From positions 327,516 through 391,515 of the forward strand of contig NZ_JABWSY010000002.1 of the NCBI RefSeq assembly GCF_013396335.1: DNA of 64,000 bases, read 5' to 3'. Source of the stretch: Bacillus sp. EB106-08-02-XG196 (GTDB lineage: Bacteria; Bacillota; Bacilli; Bacillales; Cytobacillaceae). Each line of letters starts with the position of its first letter. The stretch's first letter is position 1. This document shows positions 60,353 through 64,000 of this stretch, piece by piece. Both the position numbers and the translations under genes were made by a program. The notes under the pieces were generated by a model. That model saw only the letters and a program-made list of their open reading frames with translations. It did no database searches and was not told the DNA's origin.

Positions 60353-61462
60353 CTAAATTGGAATCTGTATTTGAATCTCTGTTCCGCTTCCCGGTTCGCT
60401 GCTTAAAAGGAATGTCCCTTTTAAAGACTCTGTTCGGGCTTTCATATTTTTCAATCCAAAAGATGGCAGTTCGAGTTTCTCATCATAATAGAAACCACAG
60501 CCTTGATCTTGAATTTTCATTGTTACAGAATCACTGCTTCTATTTAAAACTAAGGAAACATGTGTTGCCTGTGAATGCTTTTTACAATTACCAAGCGCTT
60601 CCTGTCCAATTCTCCACAGAGCTTCTTCTATTTTTTCAGGAAAGCTTGAGATTCCCGTTAGCTTGGCATCAATGGTTAACCCGAGCATCTCAGCATAGCT
60701 TCTTAAGGCACAAATAATTCCATTTTCGAGTCCCTGCGGTTTTAACTGCCAAATGAGCGCTCTCATTTCCCCAAGTGCTTCCTGAGAGAGATCTTGAATA
60801 TAGGCAAAAGTTTGTTTAACCTCTTCGTTTTCAGTCATTTCTCTGCCTGCTCTTGCTGTCAAACTTAAAGAGAAAAGTAATTGATTAACGGAATCATGCA
60901 AATCCCGTGCGAGTCGATTTCGCTCTGAAATGAGTGCAGTCTCCTGCTCTCTTTGCGTTAACTTTATTCTTTTAAGAGAGGTTCCTATTTGAAAGGCAAC
61001 AGCCTCAAGAAGTGCTAGTTCATCTTTTTGAAAATGCGTTTTATTAGGTGAACCGACATTTAATAATCCAAATCGCTCATTCCCTGCCCTTAACGGTACA
61101 GTAGCATGATGGGTCAGACCGCCCGTGTCACCAGCATTTTCGAGGATAACATTCTCAATTCGCTGACATTCGATAATATTAACCGCCTTGTTCAATTTAC
61201 CGTTGTTGTATCGACTGACACACCAGCAATCACCCTTACACATTCTTAGGTGATCTTGTTGTGCCAATGGTTCAGGTAAAGCCTCTTTAGCAGCCAGTTG
61301 ATGCTGCCCTTTTTCATCTATTAGAAAAATCCAGCCTGTTTGCAGTCCGGTTAGGTGCAAAAGTTTTCGTAATACCCCTGATAAAACAGTCTTGGAATCT
61401 ACACCTTCGTTCAAAAGTTCAGCAATTTCCTTTAAAATGCCGATTTCTTCATTTCTAGACAT
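60353..61462 (-). CDS. GAF-domain sensor histidine kinase with four-cysteine motif
   Basis: 369 residues from the ATG at 61462 (GGAGGAGAGG upstream). GAF domain (about 20-165), HisKA_3 dimerisation with phospho-H189 (RNRLARDLHDSVNQ) and HATPase_c (LKNMKART, GSGTEI). No membrane helix is seen, so it is cytoplasmic. The GAF domain holds C75-x3-C79-x-C81-x17-C99, a layout that resembles the iron-sulfur GAF of staphylococcal AirS. A redox or oxygen signal is inferred. Confidence 0.88.
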   Translation of the reverse strand: MSRNEEIGILKEIAELLNEGVDSKTVLSGVLRKLLHLTGLQTGWIFLIDEKGQHQLAAKEALPEPLAQQDHLRMCKGDCWCVSRYNNGKLNKAVNIIECQRIENVILENAGDTGGLTHHATVPLRAGNERFGLLNVGSPNKTHFQKDELALLEAVAFQIGTSLKRIKLTQREQETALISERNRLARDLHDSVNQLLFSLSLTARAGREMTENEEVKQTFAYIQDLSQEALGEMRALIWQLKPQGLENGIICALRSYAEMLGLTIDAKLTGISSFPEKIEEALWRIGQEALGNCKKHSQATHVSLVLNRSSDSVTMKIQDQGCGFYYDEKLELPSFGLKNMKARTESLKGTFLLSSEPGSGTEIQIQIPI

Positions 61463-61545
61463 GCCCTCTCCTCCGCACAAAATCTCTGTATCTATTGATT
61501 AAATCATAGTCGTATCACAAGCTTCGTGGCAAGCAGGAAACCGGG

Positions 61546-61575
61546 AAAAAAGCTGATAAATTAATAGTCAGCTTT
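61546..61575 (-). terminator. Terminator of the SDR-QueA2-VOC operon
   Basis: A perfect 8-bp stem, AAAGCTGA/TCAGCTTT, with T6 on the minus strand. The VOC stop lies in the hairpin. Confidence 0.85.
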
Positions 61576-61926
61576 CTCCTTAATCTGTAAAAATTCAATT
61601 ACCTCTTTGTCAGGGCCTTCATAAAAAACAGTTTTCCAGCCATTTTTCAGCTTGTAGGGACCTTCTGAAACAAAAATCCCATCATCTATAAAGGTCTTCA
61701 TTAGATCTTGAACACTGTCGACTTCAAAACATATATGAATACCCTGGGAGACGTTTTGTTGTTCTCCTGAAATCAGTTCTAGCCTGAAATTATTATTTGC
61801 TAAAAAGACAATATCCTCTTTATTGAATTGGAGTCTACCTTCTTCCTGAAGACAGAGATACTTTTGATAGAAAGCTATTGATGTCTCCATGTCTTTTACT
61901 TCAATTGCGAAATGGTGAAAACGCAT
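61561..61926 (-). CDS. VOC-family (glyoxalase/dioxygenase-like) protein
   Basis: 121 residues from the ATG at 61926 (GGGGGTTGG upstream). Single-chain VOC fold: FHHFAIEVKDMETSIAFYQ with metal-type H near residue 5, a second half with GIHICFEVDSVQDLMKTFIDDG, and EVIEFLQ with the C-terminal glutamate. The metal ligands H, H and E are in plausible positions. It is third in the operon, 12 bases after the QueA paralogue. The substrate is unknown. Confidence 0.82.
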   Translation of the reverse strand: MRFHHFAIEVKDMETSIAFYQKYLCLQEEGRLQFNKEDIVFLANNNFRLELISGEQQNVSQGIHICFEVDSVQDLMKTFIDDGIFVSEGPYKLKNGWKTVFYEGPDKEVIEFLQIKEKADY

Positions 61927-61938
61927 GGCCAACCCCCA

Positions 61939-62967
61939 TTATAATATTAAATTCATATCCCCAAACTCATGCCATAGATACTGTTGATCAATCGCTTCTT
62001 CATAGGCACTCCATAATAGCTCCTGGGATACGAATGCTGTAAGCATATCAAGGTGACTTGCTTTTGGTTCATGGAAACCTGTTATAATTCCATCGACCAT
62101 TTTCAGCGGGAAATTTTGATTAATATAAAGATTGGTCACACCATTTAACTTGCCAGTCACTTCTGCAGACTCTAGTGCTCTCACTACCGTTGTTCCTACG
62201 GCAATTACCCTTCCACCTGCAGCTTTTGTGTTGTCGATTTTTTCAATCGTTTCTTCAGACAGATGATATTCTTCGAAATTTTCAGTTGGTGATGGTTCAT
62301 AATCGTCTTCCAATAAATAGCTAAGCCCCGTATGAAGCTGAATAAAATCAAGCTCTATTCCCTTCCGCTGAAGGTTGAACAAAAGCTCCCAGCTAAATGC
62401 TCTTCCGGCAGACGGCATTTCAACGGACCCGGGCTGGCTTGCAAATACTGTTTGATAATAATCCAGCCCCCATTTGTTATGGATATATTCGTAGCGAACT
62501 GGTTCCCCGAGCGCATAAATACTATTAAAAAGATCTGTTCCTTTTTTCGAGAAAAGGATTGTCTTTAATGGTGATTCTTTTTTTATTTCAATAACAACTG
62601 CGGTCAGTTCTGGCGAAAAATGCAGGATATCACCTAATCCAACGTTGTCTGTCACGATTAACACATTCCACGTCTCTTCATTGATGCGTCTGGCAAGCCG
62701 GATTTCAATATCTGCTTGGATTCGTTTTGCATTTCTAAACAATCCGGCCTTAAGGATTGCTGGTACTGTTCTACTGTTGTTCATAACAACTAGGTCACCT
62801 GGCTTTAGATAATCAGCAAGTTTGAAAAATCGGTCATGCCTGACTTTTCCAGTTTTCTTATCTAAAACCATCATCTTCACATGATCTCTTCTTATTCCAC
62901 GTCTTTCAGGGGGATGAGAAGCATTTAACTCAGAAGGTAAATAGAAATCAAATGCCGTTGCTGCCAT
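61939..62967 (-). CDS. Divergent QueA-family paralogue
   Basis: 342 residues, the same length as the true QueA, aligning end to end, but key motifs are changed: NNSRTVPAIL for [17 protein letters not shown] for PLPPYI, PSAGRAF for PTAGLHF, LHTGLSYLLED for [11 protein letters not shown], and GFHEPKASH for NFHLPKSTL. It keeps PGS and GGRVIAVGTT. A standard queA is already present, so a different substrate or product is likely (inference). Its ATG overlaps the SDR stop by one base (TAATG). Confidence 0.85.
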   Translation of the reverse strand: MAATAFDFYLPSELNASHPPERRGIRRDHVKMMVLDKKTGKVRHDRFFKLADYLKPGDLVVMNNSRTVPAILKAGLFRNAKRIQADIEIRLARRINEETWNVLIVTDNVGLGDILHFSPELTAVVIEIKKESPLKTILFSKKGTDLFNSIYALGEPVRYEYIHNKWGLDYYQTVFASQPGSVEMPSAGRAFSWELLFNLQRKGIELDFIQLHTGLSYLLEDDYEPSPTENFEEYHLSEETIEKIDNTKAAGGRVIAVGTTVVRALESAEVTGKLNGVTNLYINQNFPLKMVDGIITGFHEPKASHLDMLTAFVSQELLWSAYEEAIDQQYLWHEFGDMNLIL

Positions 62968-63689
62968 TATAATCCCTCCCCTGTAAACTCTTGAGCCTCA
63001 AATCGCTGCCCTGTGGTTCCCACTGACTTTTCGGAAGATAAATACAAGAACACGTTAACGACATCCTCAGGCTTTGCTAATGGATAATCACAGTCAGGAA
63101 CCGCTAATTGGTGCATTTCTGTATCCATTTCCCCCGGGTCGACCATGTTTACCCGGACGTTCGTTTCACTAAGTTCATCTGCCCAGGTTTCAGTAAGACC
63201 TTCAACAGCAAATTTAGATATCCCGTATGCACCCCAGCCAGCATAGCCAACATTGCCTGCTTCAGAGGTAACATTGATGATGGAGCCTTGATTGCGCTGC
63301 AGCATTCCCGGAATAACTCTTCTTGTTACCAGGAATGGCGAAATAGAATTGACCCGCAAGACTTCCGCAAAATCCTCTTCAGGATAGTCAAGCAAGAGCG
63401 GCATTGGACTTGGACCGAGAATCGAAGCATTGTTTATGAGAATGTCAATTTGACCAAATGCCTCCTCTGCCATCGCCACAAATCTTTCCACATCTCTTGA
63501 TAGTGAAATATCTGCTGTAACAGCGAGCACCTCAGCACCCAGTTCCTCTGCTTCATTTTTCACTTCAATTAATTTTTTAGATGATCGAGCACAGATTGCA
63601 AGTCGTGCACCTTCTTTTGCAAATGCTAATGATAATGCTCTACCCAGCCCTTTTGATGCACCTGTAATCATAACCACTTTATTTTTCAT
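62967..63689 (-). CDS. Short-chain dehydrogenase/reductase
   Basis: 240 residues. Classical SDR: TGASKGLG cofactor loop, NNAS, and the catalytic S (NVTSEAG) and YGISK. AAAGGAGCG precedes the ATG. It is first in the three-gene operon with the QueA paralogue and VOC gene, translationally coupled to the former. Cofactor is probably NADP, from the ARSS after strand 2 (inference). The substrate is unknown. Confidence 0.9.
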   Translation of the reverse strand: MKNKVVMITGASKGLGRALSLAFAKEGARLAICARSSKKLIEVKNEAEELGAEVLAVTADISLSRDVERFVAMAEEAFGQIDILINNASILGPSPMPLLLDYPEEDFAEVLRVNSISPFLVTRRVIPGMLQRNQGSIINVTSEAGNVGYAGWGAYGISKFAVEGLTETWADELSETNVRVNMVDPGEMDTEMHQLAVPDCDYPLAKPEDVVNVFLYLSSEKSVGTTGQRFEAQEFTGEGL

Positions 63690-63833
63690 TATGAATCGCT
63701 CCTTTAAGTGTTTAACTTGATGTCTTTAGCTTAAAGGATTTTGGTAATTCCTCCCTCAGAAAAAAGCTTGAACTTTATCTACAACTTTAGGATGAGATAC
63801 AAAGAAACTTAATAAAAAAGTCTTTTTTTGCTT

Positions 63834-64000
63834 GCTGTTCAGTCACTCCAGGTTGGCGGAGTGACCCAACTCCTATTTTTACTGCCTGTTCGGTCACTCA
63901 AAGTAGGCTGGAGTGACTCAAATCCTATTTTTACTGCCTGTTCGGTCACTCAAAGTAGGCTGGAGTGACTCAAATCCTATTTTTACTGCCTGTTCGGTCA
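63834..64000. repeat. 52-bp tandem repeat, running past the window end
   Basis: Units start at 63834 (51 bases, diverged), 63885, 63937 (52 bases each, near identical) and 63989 (cut). Each has GTCACTC and GAGTGAC as a 7-bp hairpin with a 10-11-base loop, then ATCCTATTTTTACTG. The remaining gap, 63690-63833, shows AT-rich DNA with no gene. Confidence 0.92.

Noticed and set aside
63834..64000. CRISPR array
   Set aside because: The units are head-to-tail copies with no unique spacers, and no cas gene is near.

Overview
The window is a 64 kb stretch of a low-GC, endospore-forming Firmicute chromosome. Gene content and order match the yqe, yrr, yrv and yrb blocks of Bacillus subtilis (yqeM-rsfS-yqeK-nadD-yhbY-aroE-yqeH-yqeG; yrrS-pbpI-greA-udk-trhP2-trhP1-trmR-mltG; alaS; recD2; mnmA-iscS-cymR-rarA; tcdA-6S RNA-aspS-hisS; dtd-relA-apt-recJ-secDF; spoVB; yajC-tgt-queA-ruvB-ruvA). 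It belongs to the family Bacillaceae. The sequence alone does not fix genus or species, though proteins diverge enough from B. subtilis to suggest a Neobacillus- or Mesobacillus-like lineage (inference). Almost all genes lie on the minus strand. The plus-strand exceptions are sda, pssA, yrzA, rarA, yrvJ, spoVB and yrzE.

Layout. (1) 1-5000: tightly overlapping yqeG-to-yqeM operon (ribosome assembly, NAD and shikimate synthesis). (2) 5000-5600: a cluster of DnaA boxes in front of sda, the replication-to-sporulation checkpoint gene. (3) 5600-12950: divergent psd/pssA, an M3 oligopeptidase, an uninterrupted sigK, a dense array of tiny ORFs including three tandem YrzI-family genes, then yrhC, mtnN and yrzA. 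(4) 13000-22200: cell-wall, tRNA-modification and transcription-fidelity genes (pbpI, greA, udk, trhP1/P2, trmR, mltG, ruvX, ireB). (5) 22300-33500: alaS with its T-box leader, yrrI, small yrz genes, recD2, a TPR protein, and the sulfur-relay genes mnmA, iscS and cymR. (6) 33600-46500: rarA, a Bcr-type ABC exporter, tcdA, 6S RNA, the hisS-aspS operon with its T-box, an SH3b-amidase, dtd and relA. (7) 46700-59600: apt, recJ, secDF, comN, spoVB, yrbG, yrzE, yajC and the queuosine/RuvAB operon. (8) 59700-64000: lineage-specific material: a GAF two-component system with a cysteine motif, and a three-gene operon of SDR, a divergent QueA paralogue and a VOC protein, bordered by a 52-bp tandem repeat that runs off the window.

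Functionally the window is rich in tRNA maturation (trhP1/P2-trmR, mnmA-iscS, tcdA, tgt-queA, dtd, three synthetases), replication and recombination (sda, ruvA/B/X, recD2, rarA, recJ), stringent and growth-rate control (relA, 6S RNA) and sporulation (sda, sigK, spoVB, probable pbpI).

The best candidates for something undescribed are the SDR-QueA2-VOC operon, the micropeptide/YrzI array with an inverted repeat abutting a ribosome binding site, the 21-bp repeat array upstream of the TPR gene, and hairpins that overlap translation starts (pbpI). Start sites were chosen from Shine-Dalgarno spacing and remembered family N-termini. No database search was possible.
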